The notes under the pieces are model-generated. The model was not told the origin of the DNA. It saw only the letters and a program-made list of their open reading frames with translations, and did not search any database. From Purpureocillium takamizusanense (lineage: Eukaryota; Ascomycota; Sordariomycetes; Hypocreales; Ophiocordycipitaceae), in the NCBI RefSeq assembly GCF_022605165.1, contig NC_063081.1, positions 274,318-338,317 of the forward strand: a stretch of DNA of 64,000 nucleotides, read 5' to 3'. Shown piece after piece: positions 10,461-20,608 of the stretch. The position numbers and the translations under genes are program-made. Within the stretch, counting starts at the first letter, position 1, and each line of letters starts with the position of its first letter.

Positions 10461-12150
10461 AGAGGCTGGCTCTCCCGCGCAGAGTGACATTGGACGCTGG
10501 GCAGCGCGATGGCAAAGACCCTGCACATCATTCGGTATTGCCTCCCCTCGCCCTGGGCTCCTCCCGACGATCCGGCAGCTGCTGCTTTGCCCACATGAAA
10601 CCTGGTCAGGTTGACGAATACATGACGAGAAGAATACGAGATTGTTGGCGATCGATCGGCTATTCAGTCTTTGCATTGACGTAGGTGTTGAATAACTCTT
10701 AGCTGGACGACGTAGATCCCCAATTCACACCGCAGTTCCAGTTCCGAGGAGGAAGGCATAGCCGCCGCCGCAGCCGCCGCCACCTGGCGGTGCAAGCGGG
10801 GTCTCAAGAATTATGCACGTATGAGCCCGCAGTACATACATACATGATCGATTGTCATGGGACGACCGCTGACCGACCGACCCATAGCATAGCATAGCAT
10901 AGGTAGGTAGCTGCTCGTTGTTCGTCGTGCCGGGGCCAAGCTTGTTTCGCCACGATGCAACCCTGGGGCTGGGAACCGGGCATCGGGGCCTTTTTCAGTC
11001 CTTTACCTAGTACTAGCGGTAGTAGTAGTAGGCGCAGCCCAGATGCAAACGTTCCTGCAGGCGCGGCACATCCTACGTACGATACTACTACAGCAGCACT
11101 TATGCCGCAGGGGTAAATATTCCGCGACGGAGGAGAAGAAAAATCCATCAACGTTCTAGTCTGACGGTCGGCCGTTGGATCAGCAGCAGGTCGGTCAAGA
11201 ATAGCCCGCCCGCCGGCTTAAGGTCTGGCAGGGCAGAGGCGGGTGTCAGTGCATGTACGTGTATAAGCTGTGTCTCCATAATATCGAACTCAGGGGAGCC
11301 CAGTCGACGGCTTCGATCGCAGGACGTGCATACGAGGAATCAAACTAAACGTTATTATTACAAAGAGCCAGTAGAATGCCGAGCTTACAATGTATGAAGT
11401 TACTACGATCCACGCTGTAGGTAAGAGTGATTTTTGCAGAGACTTGACGGGGGGCAGCACAGCCGTAGCATGTGCACCTACGATGGGTTGCAGTCGGGAG
11501 TATCTCACGATAGTTTCGTAGCCGGGGGCGAGGCGTTTGGCACAGCACGTCACGTTTACCATTGGAAATTCAGTTTCGCACACCGACAAAAACGAAGTTT
11601 GCTAAGCGTCTCCTCGAGTTACCAATCCTCTGTTCCTCGCCGTTTGCTACGGCGCGGGATCGAGAGCAAGCGAGCCCAGCGTTCATGTTGCCCCGGCACT
11701 TGTGCGGCGATCCTCCATGTCGCTCGCCCTGGCTACACCACCATGCGGCTTGCACAACAAACTTTTCCCTCCCGGACGCGGGCTCATCGGGTGCCAGTAG
11801 TAGGGATGGGTCGATTTCTCTCAGGGTGGCAACCAAGACGTAAAAAAAAAAAAAAAGGGAAGACAAAGGGCACAACGGGTATGCCTCTGCAGGGCCCCCA
11901 TGTGGTTGCATTGCATGACATGACATGCGATGCGAGGCCGGCTGGGCCAGCAGGACAATGCAGCGGGCGCAAGCTTCGCTCGACATTGTTGATGGGCGGG
12001 CAGCGTCGGATCTGCACTTCGGCGAGGACGACGGCGGCGGTGGTCTGGCGAGGCCCGAGGCTGGTATCACGATGGTGTAAGTGAAAACTTCACACAGTCT
12101 AGACTTTTCTGTAAGACCTTTGCCACTGTCCGAGGGGGTTGGTGCAAATC

Positions 12151-12160
12151 AGATATAAAA
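12151..12160 (+). promoter_or_regulatory. Candidate TATA box of the MTAW-repeat protein gene
   Basis: AGATATAAAA lies about 210 bp before the start codon at 12370. A leader with CT-rich stretches follows (about 12325-12350), as in strongly expressed fungal genes. No transcript data are available to fix the start site. Confidence 0.45.
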
Positions 12161-12369
12161 GCGTAGCGTGCCGCCGTGTTCAAAAGCCTCACTCAGACTT
12201 GGAAGTCGACATCAGCAGTGACAAAACAACCCTGAGGCTCAACAACATACTTGCCTACTTGGCCACAGATCAGTGCACGACCAGTCTCCCCTGTACTTGA
12301 GCCAACGACTTACACAAATTATCTCGTCTTCTCTCTCTCTCTTTTCAGCAATTCTACCTCGCAGAAAAC

Positions 12370-13464
12370 ATGAAGACTGCAGCGGGACTCGTCTTTGCCC
12401 TCGCTGGCATAGCCAGCGCGGTGCCTCGACCTACACACACTGAATCCACCTGCCTCGATGAGTCCGTCTGCATCGACGGCATGAGCGAGTGCGGCGTGGT
12501 CTGGGGCGGGTACGCTCTCTTTCGCCCTCTCCTTTTCTCTCCCCCTGTGATTCGACTTGAATCGATGAATGAGCACTCTATTGACAATTCGTTCGCAGGT
12601 GCTACAACCCGTGCTCCCAGCCGTCTCCGACTCCCGCCCCGTGCCCCGCCACGTCTTCCGACAAGTCGACGATCACGGCTCCTCCGGTGACGCCAACGAC
12701 CGCCCCTGAGGATGACTGCCACACGCGCATCATCTGCATTGACGCCATCAACGAGTGCGGCATCCGCTATGGCGGGTAAGTCTAGAACCCCGTTCGTTCC
12801 GCTGCCGAGGCTCGCAGGAAACAGGAGCGCTGACACTTTCTGGACTGGAACGCGCAGCTGCATCCCCGACTGCAAGCCCTGGGCGCTCAGCACGCCTCCC
12901 TGCCCGAGCTCGACGTCGACGTCCAAGAGTGTGGCGTCCGATGAGGGGTACATGACCGCGTGGAAGCGCCAAGAAGACGGCAAGATGACGGCCTGGAAGC
13001 TCGACGACGGCTACATGACCGCTTGGAAGGACGACGACGGCTTCATGACCGCTTGGAAGTCTGACGACGGCTTCATGACGGCCTGGAAGTCTGACGACGG
13101 CTACATGACCGCCTGGAAGCGAGACGAGCAGAACACGACGCCGGCGTACAAGTCCGGCTTCATGACTGCCTGGAAGAGCGACGACGGCAAGATGACTGCC
13201 TGGAAGGAAGACGATGGCAAGATGACCGCCTGGAAGGACAGCGATGGCAAGATGACTGCCTGGAAGGACAGTGACGGTAAGATGACCATGTGGAAGGAGA
13301 ACGATGGCAAGATGACTGCCTGGAAGGAGAGCGACGGCAAGATGACTGCGTGGAAGGACAATGACGGTAAAATGACGGCTTGGAAGGTCGACGACGGCAA
13401 AATGACTGCCTGGAAGGACGAGTCTGGGTTCATGACCGCCTGGGCTCCTCAGCCGACGCAGTAG
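12370..13464 (+). CDS. Secreted protein with two six-cysteine modules and 16 MTAW decapeptide repeats (family not recognised)
   Basis: Exons 12370-12509, 12599-12775 and 12858-13464 (donors gtacgc and gtaagt, CAG acceptors) give 307 residues. Residues 1-18 form a signal peptide (MKTAAGLVFALAGIASA). Two modules follow with Cys at 28, 34, 41, 48, 52, 62 and at 87, 93, 100, 107, 111, 121: identical spacing C-x5-C-x6-C-x6-C-x3-C-x9-C, offset by 59 residues. Each module is cut by a phase-2 intron in the Gly codon just before its fourth Cys, so module and intron were probably duplicated together. Residues 136-301 are 16 near-tandem units G-[K/Y/F]-M-T-[A/M]-W-K-x-[D/S/N/E]-D of 10 residues (30 bp). 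Only two Lys-Arg sites occur, at the first and sixth units. There is no GPI-like tail or membrane helix. The protein should be secreted. Its function is unknown: wall or surface protein, adhesin/amyloid-like repeat, or peptide precursor are all open. Confidence 0.85.
12955..13440 (+). repeat. 30-bp coding tandem repeat (MTAW units)
   Basis: Sixteen copies of a 30-nt unit encode the MTAW decapeptide. One unit (about 13116-13158) is enlarged by an insert reading EQNTTPAYKS. Met, Thr and Trp are nearly invariant, while synonymous and flanking positions vary. That pattern suggests selection on the peptide rather than a very recent DNA expansion. Confidence 0.9.
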
Positions 13465-13733
13465 TAGTCGCGAAGACTACCCGCCGCCGCAGCACTTCTC
13501 GAAACGACGGCCAAGGAATGACGCATAACGACACTGGATAAAGGGACAGGCTCAAAAAGTTTGATGCTTTTTTTCGTTTCTTCGCTTGGTTTTCTCGGCT
13601 AGGGATTTATGGAGAAAAGGCCTGCTCGGTAGGAGCGGCATGCCCCTAATAATGCATAATAAGTAGACCTTGACTTAAAACTACATAATAGCACGCTTCG
13701 GTTCCTTGATTTCCTAGTTCGGTATATGCCTTG
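13465..13733. other. Convergent 3' region between repeat-protein gene and palC
   Basis: 269 bp, relatively AT-rich, with no coding signal. It presumably holds both polyadenylation regions. Confidence 0.4.
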
Positions 13734-15256
13734 TTAATAATACGTACTGCTTCCGGGCGTGGAGCTCGTCCGCCCATAGTCTACCGATGTTCCAGGGTAG
13801 GCTCCCACGGGCATGGCTGGACTGCCATGAGCCTCGTCGTCGGAGCTCAACTCGTGGCCTAAGTCATCTTCTCCGTCTGGAGGAGATCGCATAGCCTCCA
13901 GAACGTCTCTTTCCAGGACTGGGGGCTGGTACGGCCGTAAGGTGCAAATCTCGCGCCCCGAGGGCATCTTGGCGAGGAGCGAATTGACAGGTGGTATCAG
14001 CTGGGTGTTCATCTGCGACCTGGATCAGCCAGTGCACATTGTTGCCCGCAAATCGTCAATGGGACGGGGCTTACAGTGTCATTGATCTTGTTCCACTTCG
14101 CGTCAAGCATCTCGAGGATCCTCATTTCCTCTAGCCGACCAGCATCGACACCCCAGGCCGTTTCCTTCTCGACACGCCGGTCTTCCCTCTTCTCCGTCAG
14201 GTCCTTCTTGAGCCGGCTGAAACTCAACCCTTTCTTGCCGTCCCTGTCTTTGGGTTCGACGCCGAGCGCTGCGAAGCCCGCACGGAGCCAGCCGATGCCC
14301 TCGGCCGTATTGCCATCGATTTCCGCGTGGATGCCGAAGAACCTGCAAGCCTTGGCTCGGCTTGTCCGTCGAAGGTCCTCAATGTATTTGGTCACGGCTT
14401 GGCTCATCTTGCCGGTGCCGGTGCCCGCAGACTGACACAGTGAAGCCGCCTTGGCTGCGTGGTCCGACGCCGCGAGACAGAGACGGGCATTCAAGTGGGC
14501 CTTTGTCTTGGGAATATCCGGCGACTTGAACATCCACTCCTTGTCGTTTTTGTTCCTATCTTGCGCAACGGCGGCGGGATACGGGTCATCTTTCGTGACT
14601 GCAAGAAGAGTTGCCTCGGCCAGCGCCAGAGACGCCAGGCCGCGGGCCGTGGTCGGGGCCACGTCCACGCTGGGCGGGGTGCTGGATATTTGCTCGCTCC
14701 GGTTTGCAAGGTAGTCATACAGCGAGGCGGCATCAAGAAGGTGCTTATTTGCCGTTTGGATAGCTGCTGTCCTCTCCGTCGAGCCGATGAATTCCCCATT
14801 GATGACGTATAGCGGCTGAAGTATTGATCTCGCGGTAGAGACGTAGGCAAATGCGAGCGTTGATAGAACAAAGAAAATTTCGTACTCCAACGAGTTGATC
14901 TTGACCCGCGGCCGTTCCTTCCCCGGGACAATATCGCCGGACAACGTCGGCCGCCAGCTAATGGCCGGCGCCGTCTTCAGGACGACATTGATGCTCTCCC
15001 CGCCAACGAGAGCGCTAGAGCTCACGCCGGCGTCCACGGCGAGAAGGTAGGGGATGTACCCGTCCAGGCTGGCTATAACGATGGCGAGATCGCCGGATCG
15101 CGAGGCTGGAGGCAAGCGCTTGTGTTTCTTGAGGGCATCTCGCATGACCCCTCGCTGGGTGCTGGCGTGGATGGGTAGTGACGGATGAGAGTCACAGCTG
15201 AAGCAGGACGAGAAGGAGAATGCCGACGTGGTAGGCAGAATAAATGGGAACGGCAT
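13734..15256 (-). CDS. palC: pH-response regulator PalC (BRO1 domain)
   Basis: Exons 14075-15256 and 13734-14012, separated by a 62-nt intron (donor gtaagc, acceptor CAG), give 486 residues. The N-terminus [20 protein letters not shown] and the segment [14 protein letters not shown] match the start of fungal PalC. The middle is a helical BRO1 fold ([35 protein letters not shown]). The second exon carries TLRYQPP-like PalC tail sequence ([17 protein letters not shown]) and an acidic Ser/Pro-rich end. PalC links the ESCRT-III protein Vps32 to the PalA/PalB complex at the plasma membrane during ambient alkaline pH signalling, which ends in PacC cleavage. The gene is divergent from ALG6 across about 400 bp. 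Confidence 0.9.
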
Positions 15257-15661
15257 CTTGAAGGCTCAATAAGTGTCATATATGACTATCGAGAGTGAAA
15301 GCATGCCATGTTGGAATGTCTGAAGCGACACTGGACTGAAGCGAGTCTAGGTTAGGTGGCTTTCTGGAGCTTGGCCTGGCGGGTGGCAGCCCAGTGGCAT
15401 CATAGGCCCACGGTAAAAGTTTCCACTATTCATACTGTGTATTTGCAGACATCTTAGCGCTGCGCTACAGTGCCTTGGACAGTGCATTGCCTCGCCTCCA
15501 GGAGCCCACTTCCCCTTCCAACAGGACACTTATTAGTGCCGACCCAGAGAACTACAGCTCCAAAGCAAGCGAGCGGCTCGCATCCTCAACCCACGGCCGC
15601 ATTTCCGGCTGCTCCATGAGCGCCACCACCTTGCAACCGACTCCGTCGATGCGGTGACACC
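15257..15661. promoter_or_regulatory. Shared divergent promoter region of palC and ALG6
   Basis: 405 bp between divergent start codons with no credible coding frame. No clear TATA box was seen. Confidence 0.5.
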
Positions 15662-17512
15662 ATGGCAATGGCCAGTCCCTCGCCGCACAAAGCCCGGCGC
15701 AAGCCCAAGAAGCCCGGCAATGGCGCCGACGCAATCGCGCGAACGCGCTCCGAGGCGCTCGTCCGGACGCCCACCTTTCCCCTGTCTGCGTTCCTCTGGC
15801 CCGCGCGCAGCTCTTCGTCGCAGTGGGAGGTGCTCCCGCTCATCCTCATGGTCGTCGGGCTCTTCCGCTGGGCTGCCGGTCTCTGGGGCTACTCTGGTAT
15901 GGCCCAAGGCGCTCGCTCCTTGTCTCGCGAAACAGAAGCTGACCAGCCGCGCCTGCACGCAGGCTTCCAACGGCCACCCATGTTTGGCGACTACGAAGCA
16001 CAGCGGCACTGGATGGAGATCACGACGCACCTCCCGATTTCGCAATGGTACTTTCACGACCTGCAATGGTGGGGTCTTGACTACCCGCCGCTCACGGCCT
16101 ATCATAGCTGGGTCATGGGCAAGATTGGCGCCCTCATCGACCCGGTTTGGTTCGCCTTGTTCACCTCCCGCGGCTCCGACGACCCGACATTGAAGATATT
16201 CATGAGGGCAACGGTCATCGTGTCCGAATATCTCACCTATATCCCGGCCGTCGTCGTCTTTGTGCGGCGTTATAGCCGACTCAACGGCGTCGCTTCTTGG
16301 ACGAGCTCTGTGGCATTGGTCGCGATCCTCATGCAGCCATCAACGATTCTCATCGACCACGTCCACTTTCAATACAACACAGTCATGCTAGGCCTCGTCC
16401 TTGCGAGCATGTCCAGCTTGCTTGCCGACCGGTACCTGTGGGCGGCAGTCTTCTTTGTCGCGGCCCTAGGCTTCAAGCAGATGGCCTTGTACTACGCCTT
16501 CAGCGTCTTCGCCTACCTCTTGGGCAAGTGCGTCTTTCCCACCATCAACATTACCAGACTACTCGCCATTGCTCTCGTCACACTCATCTCGTTCGCCGTC
16601 TTGGTGCTTCCACTAGTCTTGGGAACCTTGTATGATAGGCATCGGGGCCTCGACCCGCGACCGGATCTGGACGGCCCTCCGCCACCCCTGCCTCTGTTTC
16701 CTTTCCTGAATCAGTATTTTGATACCCATACCCATACCGTTTACTACGCAGTTGTTCAGCAGATGGTGCAGATGGTGCACAGGATATTTCCCTTTTCGAG
16801 GGGCTTGTTCGAAGACAAAGTGGCCAACTTTTGGTGCGCGGCCAATGTTGCCTTCAAGCTTCGCAATCTCCCTCCTGCGCTTCTGCAAAGGGCAGCGCTC
16901 GGAGCGACACTCGCCGCCATCATCCCGCCCAATGTCGTCTTGTTCTTGCGACCGCGGAAAACAACGATGCCTCTCGCTTTTGCGGCAACAGCCTGGGGCT
17001 TCTTCTTGTTCAGCTACCAGGTTCACGAGAAGAGCGTTCTTTTGCCCTTGATGCCGATGACTCTGTTGCTCGCCGGGAAGCAAGGCATGAACGGAAATAC
17101 TCGGTCCTGGGTCGGTTTTGCGAACCTGCTAGGTGCCTGGACAATGTTTCCGCTGCTGCGCCGCGTGGACCTCCGGGTTCCCTACGCGGTCTTGTCGCTG
17201 CTATGGGCATATCTCTTGGGGCTTCCTCCAACGTCGTGGAGTGCGCCTTTCGAGGTTCAGGACGGTCGTTCCAAGCGCATGCAGTGGGCGACGGCCTTGC
17301 TCCATGGGGCCTTTTACATCACCATGGGCGTTTGGCATGCCGTTGATGCATTCGTCAAACCACCGGCGGGGAAGCCTGATCTGTGGGTGGTGGCAAACGT
17401 CGGAGTCGGCGCAGCTGGCTTTGCGCTATGCTATTTGTGGTGCCTCTGGAGGCTTCTGATGGAGAGCGGTCTGCTGCCTTCAGGCACAACATCCAAGTCG
17501 AAAATGCAATAA
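15662..17512 (+). CDS. ALG6: Dolichyl-P-Glc:Man9GlcNAc2-PP-dolichol alpha-1,3-glucosyltransferase
   Basis: The full stretch is open, but 15897-15962 is best read as a 66-nt intron (donor gtatgg, branch-like CTGAC, acceptor CAG). Removing it restores LWGYSGFQRPPMFGDYEAQ, the conserved ALG6 sequence, and leaves 594 residues. The luminal loop carries HWMEITTHLPISQWYFHDLQ and WGLDYPPLTAYHSW, the signature of ALG6/ALG8 glucosyltransferases. Multiple membrane helices follow, and VHEKSVLLPLMP lies near the C-terminus. The enzyme adds the first glucose to the lipid-linked oligosaccharide in the ER lumen before transfer to protein. The N-terminal 45 residues are basic and cytosolic. Confidence 0.95.
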   Translation: MAMASPSPHKARRKPKKPGNGADAIARTRSEALVRTPTFPLSAFLWPARSSSSQWEVLPLILMVVGLFRWAAGLWGYSGMAQGARSLSRETEADQPRLHAGFQRPPMFGDYEAQRHWMEITTHLPISQWYFHDLQWWGLDYPPLTAYHSWVMGKIGALIDPVWFALFTSRGSDDPTLKIFMRATVIVSEYLTYIPAVVVFVRRYSRLNGVASWTSSVALVAILMQPSTILIDHVHFQYNTVMLGLVLASMSSLLADRYLWAAVFFVAALGFKQMALYYAFSVFAYLLGKCVFPTINITRLLAIALVTLISFAVLVLPLVLGTLYDRHRGLDPRPDLDGPPPPLPLFPFLNQYFDTHTHTVYYAVVQQMVQMVHRIFPFSRGLFEDKVANFWCAANVAFKLRNLPPALLQRAALGATLAAIIPPNVVLFLRPRKTTMPLAFAATAWGFFLFSYQVHEKSVLLPLMPMTLLLAGKQGMNGNTRSWVGFANLLGAWTMFPLLRRVDLRVPYAVLSLLWAYLLGLPPTSWSAPFEVQDGRSKRMQWATALLHGAFYITMGVWHAVDAFVKPPAGKPDLWVVANVGVGAAGFALCYLWCLWRLLMESGLLPSGTTSKSKMQ

Positions 17513-17943
17513 GCTGGTACGATAATCGTGGAAGTTGAGGTAGACGGAGACTAGACGTGGATGATCAAAGTCCACCAGCGACACAATAGATACGGCAGCT
17601 CAACTGAGTGCCAGTTCACACGAATGCATCACTCTTTGAGAGCACTCCGTCGGGCGTCTCTGTCCATGTCGACCCCCCGGGCTTTGAGGTGACCGGGGTT
17701 GGATGCGGATCTCACGTCATTAATTAGAGGTCGGACTGAAAGCATTGCCTTCGAAAAGCTCGAGTTGTCATTTCCATGAACAAGGTCTAAAATGCCGGCC
17801 GTATTCCCGCCCGCAACCCTGTCCACAAGCAACCAATCCTCTCACGCCGGAGACATGCAAGAACAGTCGCGTAACCCGCCCGAAGCATTCCCGAAAGCTG
17901 TCGTTGGGCGTCATAACCGTGCGGATCCCTCGTGGGAAGGCGC
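17513..17943. other. Convergent intergenic region ALG6 / RPP2
   Basis: 431 bp with no supported gene; it holds the 3' ends of both neighbours. Confidence 0.4.
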
Positions 17944-18383
17944 TTAGTCGAACAGACCGAAACCCATATCCTCGTCGGACTCCTCCTTCTCCTCCTCCTT
18001 CTCCTCGGCAGGGGCGGCGGCAGCGGCGCCGCCAGCAGCAGCACCACCGGCGGCGGGGGCGCCACCCGCACCGCCAGAGGGGACGGAAGCCAGCTTCTCG
18101 GAACCGGAGGCAATGAGCTGCGGGGTCTGTTAGCATCTTGCTCTCTCTTCCCTTTTTTCGTGTCTTGAAGACAAGGGGCGCGCGCGCGCGAAAAGGTTAT
18201 TGGCGCATCGAAGGGGCGTCGTACCTCGCTGACGTCCTTGCCCTTGAGCTCAGCGATGAGCTTGTTCAGGCGCTCGTCATCGGCCTCGATGCCGACGGAG
18301 GAGAGGACCTTCTTGACGTCGGCAGCCGAGGGGGAGGCGTTGCCGCCAAGGCCGAGGAGGAGGTAAGCTGCGAGGTGCTTCAT
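17944..18383 (-). CDS. RPP2: 60S acidic ribosomal protein P2
   Basis: Exons 18225-18383 and 17944-18117 on the minus strand (donor gtacga, acceptor CAG) give 110 residues, the usual P2 length. The N-terminal dimerisation domain reads [14 protein letters not shown] and continues with [20 protein letters not shown]. It is followed by an Ala/Gly-rich hinge and the invariant acidic tail [13 protein letters not shown], which recruits elongation factors to the ribosomal stalk. An extra 5'-UTR intron is possible because a second gtaagt-like site is not obvious, but it cannot be settled. P2 pairs with P1 on uL10/P0. Confidence 0.97.
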
Positions 18384-19397
18384 TTTGAAAGTGGTGACTG
18401 CGCGTTCAGATTCTCGTGGTCAGCGGGAGATGGTTCCGGACAGGCTCGATCGCGTCCCGAGGAAGGCGCATGCCCGTATCGCCTCCACGGCGGCGGCAGC
18501 GCAGCGCATTGGGCGCGATGGAGCGCGGCAGGGGCGAGGAACTCACAGTTGGAGTGATCGAAGAGGAACACGAGAAATCAATCAATTTAACCGCAAGTTG
18601 GGCGGAGACTGAAGCCTTCGAGTTCTGGTTGACTCTTGGTGGTTTGGTAGACAAAAAGGTCGAGGTTGAAAAGTTGGCCCGGCTGCAGACAATTTTACAT
18701 CTGTGGGCGCCAAAAATGTGATTAGGCGAGCAAATTGTTAGGGCGCGTGGGGCACGCTTGCTGTGCTGAGCGTGCAGCTAGAAGGGCAAAATTGGAGCCT
18801 AGGCGTACCCGGGTACGTACCGACTACTGCCCCTCCTCCTCGCTCCCCCCACCCCTTCACCATTGCTGCGTGTGGCGCTCTCTCCGAATGCCGCGCGCAC
18901 CGCCACATCCCTCGGCCTCGCTTTGTAGCATCACGTGGCCTCAGCCTCGTGGGCTCTTTGTGGCGCAAACTTTCCTGTCGGCCTCATGCCTGCCTGTCTG
19001 CTGGGCCTGCTGGTGTTTTGTTGGCCTGAATCACTCATTGGACTCTTCCTGGCCTGCGCCCTTTTGCTTTGTTCATCCTTGGGTCTTCCGTTCTTCAGTC
19101 ATCTATTAAGGCGTCTCAGGCCCTCTCTCCGCCTTTTGCCATTTTTGGTGTGCGCAGCTCGCCCACGCTGTCACGCCAGCCGTTTTTTCTTGCCTCCCGC
19201 CGAGATACGAAAGGATCGACGCCCTGAACCGCCGCTTCATGAGGGGGTAGTCGGCCTGAGCACGCCACGTCGCCCAGCGCTCCCGGTGGAGAGCGTCTTG
19301 GCTTTTCTCAACGAGCATATTATACTTCTTTTCTAATTCACGACGTTGGTCTGGCTCTGGTGACGCCTCTGTTTTTTCCAAGGGCAGGGCGGTCACG
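18384..19397. promoter_or_regulatory. Divergent upstream region of RPP2 and SPT2
   Basis: 1.0 kb with no credible gene. The part near 18384-18560 should hold the RPP2 leader; pyrimidine-rich DNA at about 18830-18860 is on the SPT2 side. Confidence 0.45.
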
Positions 19398-20608
19398 ATG
19401 CCGGTATGTCTTGTTTGTACCCGCGACTGAGGACATGAGCAGAGTGGGAGACTGACCAACCAACCACCCCCCGGGTCCAAAAGATCGGAGACCTTTTGGC
19501 TCAGATTACTGGCGACCAGTCGACTGCCGGCTCGGCCCGAACACCTACGCTCCCACGGGGCAGCCAGGTACCGACGAAGCGGAAGCCCGACGATGACTTG
19601 CGCGGCAACGCCTCCAAGTCGGTTCGCCACGAGCCTTCGCAACGGCCGAGCCACGGCTCGCGCCCGACAAGCGACAGGCCCGCTGCATCGCACCGGTCGG
19701 CTTTGAACGGCTCGAAACCCGCCCCGGTCGACAGGACCAAGTCGGCAAACGCGATATCGAAGCCAGCCAGGCCCGCCATCCCTGGAGCGCGGTCGAGCCC
19801 GAACAATACCCCGGCACCAGTCCCGGCCGCCCCAAGAGCACCCCCGAAGAAGGGATCCTTTGCTGAGATTCTCGCGCGAGGGCAACGGGCCCAGGCCGTA
19901 ATGGGTCAGGTGGGCAAGATCCAGCACAAGAAGGTCGAAAAGGGAGCAGCAGCCAGGAACAAGGAGGACGTGAAGACTCCTCAACCTGGCAAACCGACTT
20001 CCGCTCAGGCAAAGGGAAAGCAAGCGGCTGGATACTCTGGGACATCAAAGGCCGCTCCCCGAAACGGCACGAATGGCCATCGCGTGGCGGGCAAGAAGGA
20101 CCCTCGAGACACCCAGGCAGGCCGATCGAAGACCGGAACCTCTCGACGCGAAGCAGAAGAAGAAGCCGCCGCCGCCGCCGCCGCCGCCAAAAAGGTCAAG
20201 AAGGCAGCCCTTGTCAACACGGGCTACGCCGGCACCGCGCGGCCCAAGCCCGCGGAAGCGGGCCACCGCAAGAAGGAGACGCCCCGTGGCGGAGCGCTGC
20301 TCAACGCGCCCATATCTCGGGGCTCGTCGAAGCGCTCGCGCTACGAGGAAGACTACGACGAGGAGCTCGACGACTTCATCGAGTATGACGACGAGGAAGA
20401 CGAGGGCGGCCCGAAGTACGGGTACGAGTCGGACGGATCCTCGGACATGGAGGCCGGCCTGGACGAGCTCGACGTCGAGGAGCGCAGGGCCGAGTATTTC
20501 GCCCGCAAGGAAGACATCGAGGAGGAGCGCCTCGAGAAGACCCTCAAGGCGGCCAAGGAGGATCGCAAGCGCAAGGCCATGGAGGAGCTGCGAGCGCGCC
20601 GCCGCTGA
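19398..20608 (+). CDS. SPT2: Spt2-type chromatin protein / histone chaperone
   Basis: The first coding exon is only six bases (19398-19403, Met-Pro), followed by an 80-nt intron (gtatgt...AAG) and exon 2 at 19484-20608. Together they give 376 residues starting MPIGDLLAQITGD, which matches the conserved Spt2 N-terminus; a start inside exon 2 would lose that motif. The middle is basic and disordered (Pro, Lys, Ser, an Ala run near 20165-20190). The C-terminal 90 residues form the Spt2 domain: acidic YDEELDDFIEYDDEE, then a helix with ARKEDIEEERLEKTLKAAKE and a basic end. Spt2 binds H3-H4 and DNA and suppresses spurious transcription behind RNA polymerase II. It is nuclear. Confidence 0.9.

Larger units (their letters stand above)
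9826..12369. other. 2.5 kb intergenic region with microsatellites, no gene recognised
   Basis: No open frame here has motifs, plausible splice structure or coding-like composition. It contains a (CA)n tract at 10442-10460, a short GCATA-type repeat near 10885-10902, and an A-rich run near 11840-11856. The last 200 bp form the promoter and leader of the repeat-protein gene. Confidence 0.5.

Noticed and set aside
11434..12084. 216-codon plus-strand frame in the SDH2 downstream spacer
   Set aside because: No motif, includes a lysine run made by an A-rich homopolymer, and composition is not coding-like.
13101..13433. Minus-strand frame with its own periodic FQAVILPS repeat
   Set aside because: The periodicity is simply the complement of the MTAW repeats; no start context or signal supports it.
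12955..13440. Confident assignment of the repeat protein as a Kex2-processed RiPP precursor
   Set aside because: Only two dibasic sites among 16 repeats and no modifying-enzyme gene nearby.
19106..20023. 305-codon minus-strand frame across SPT2
   Set aside because: It is antisense to a conserved coding region, has random composition and no motif.
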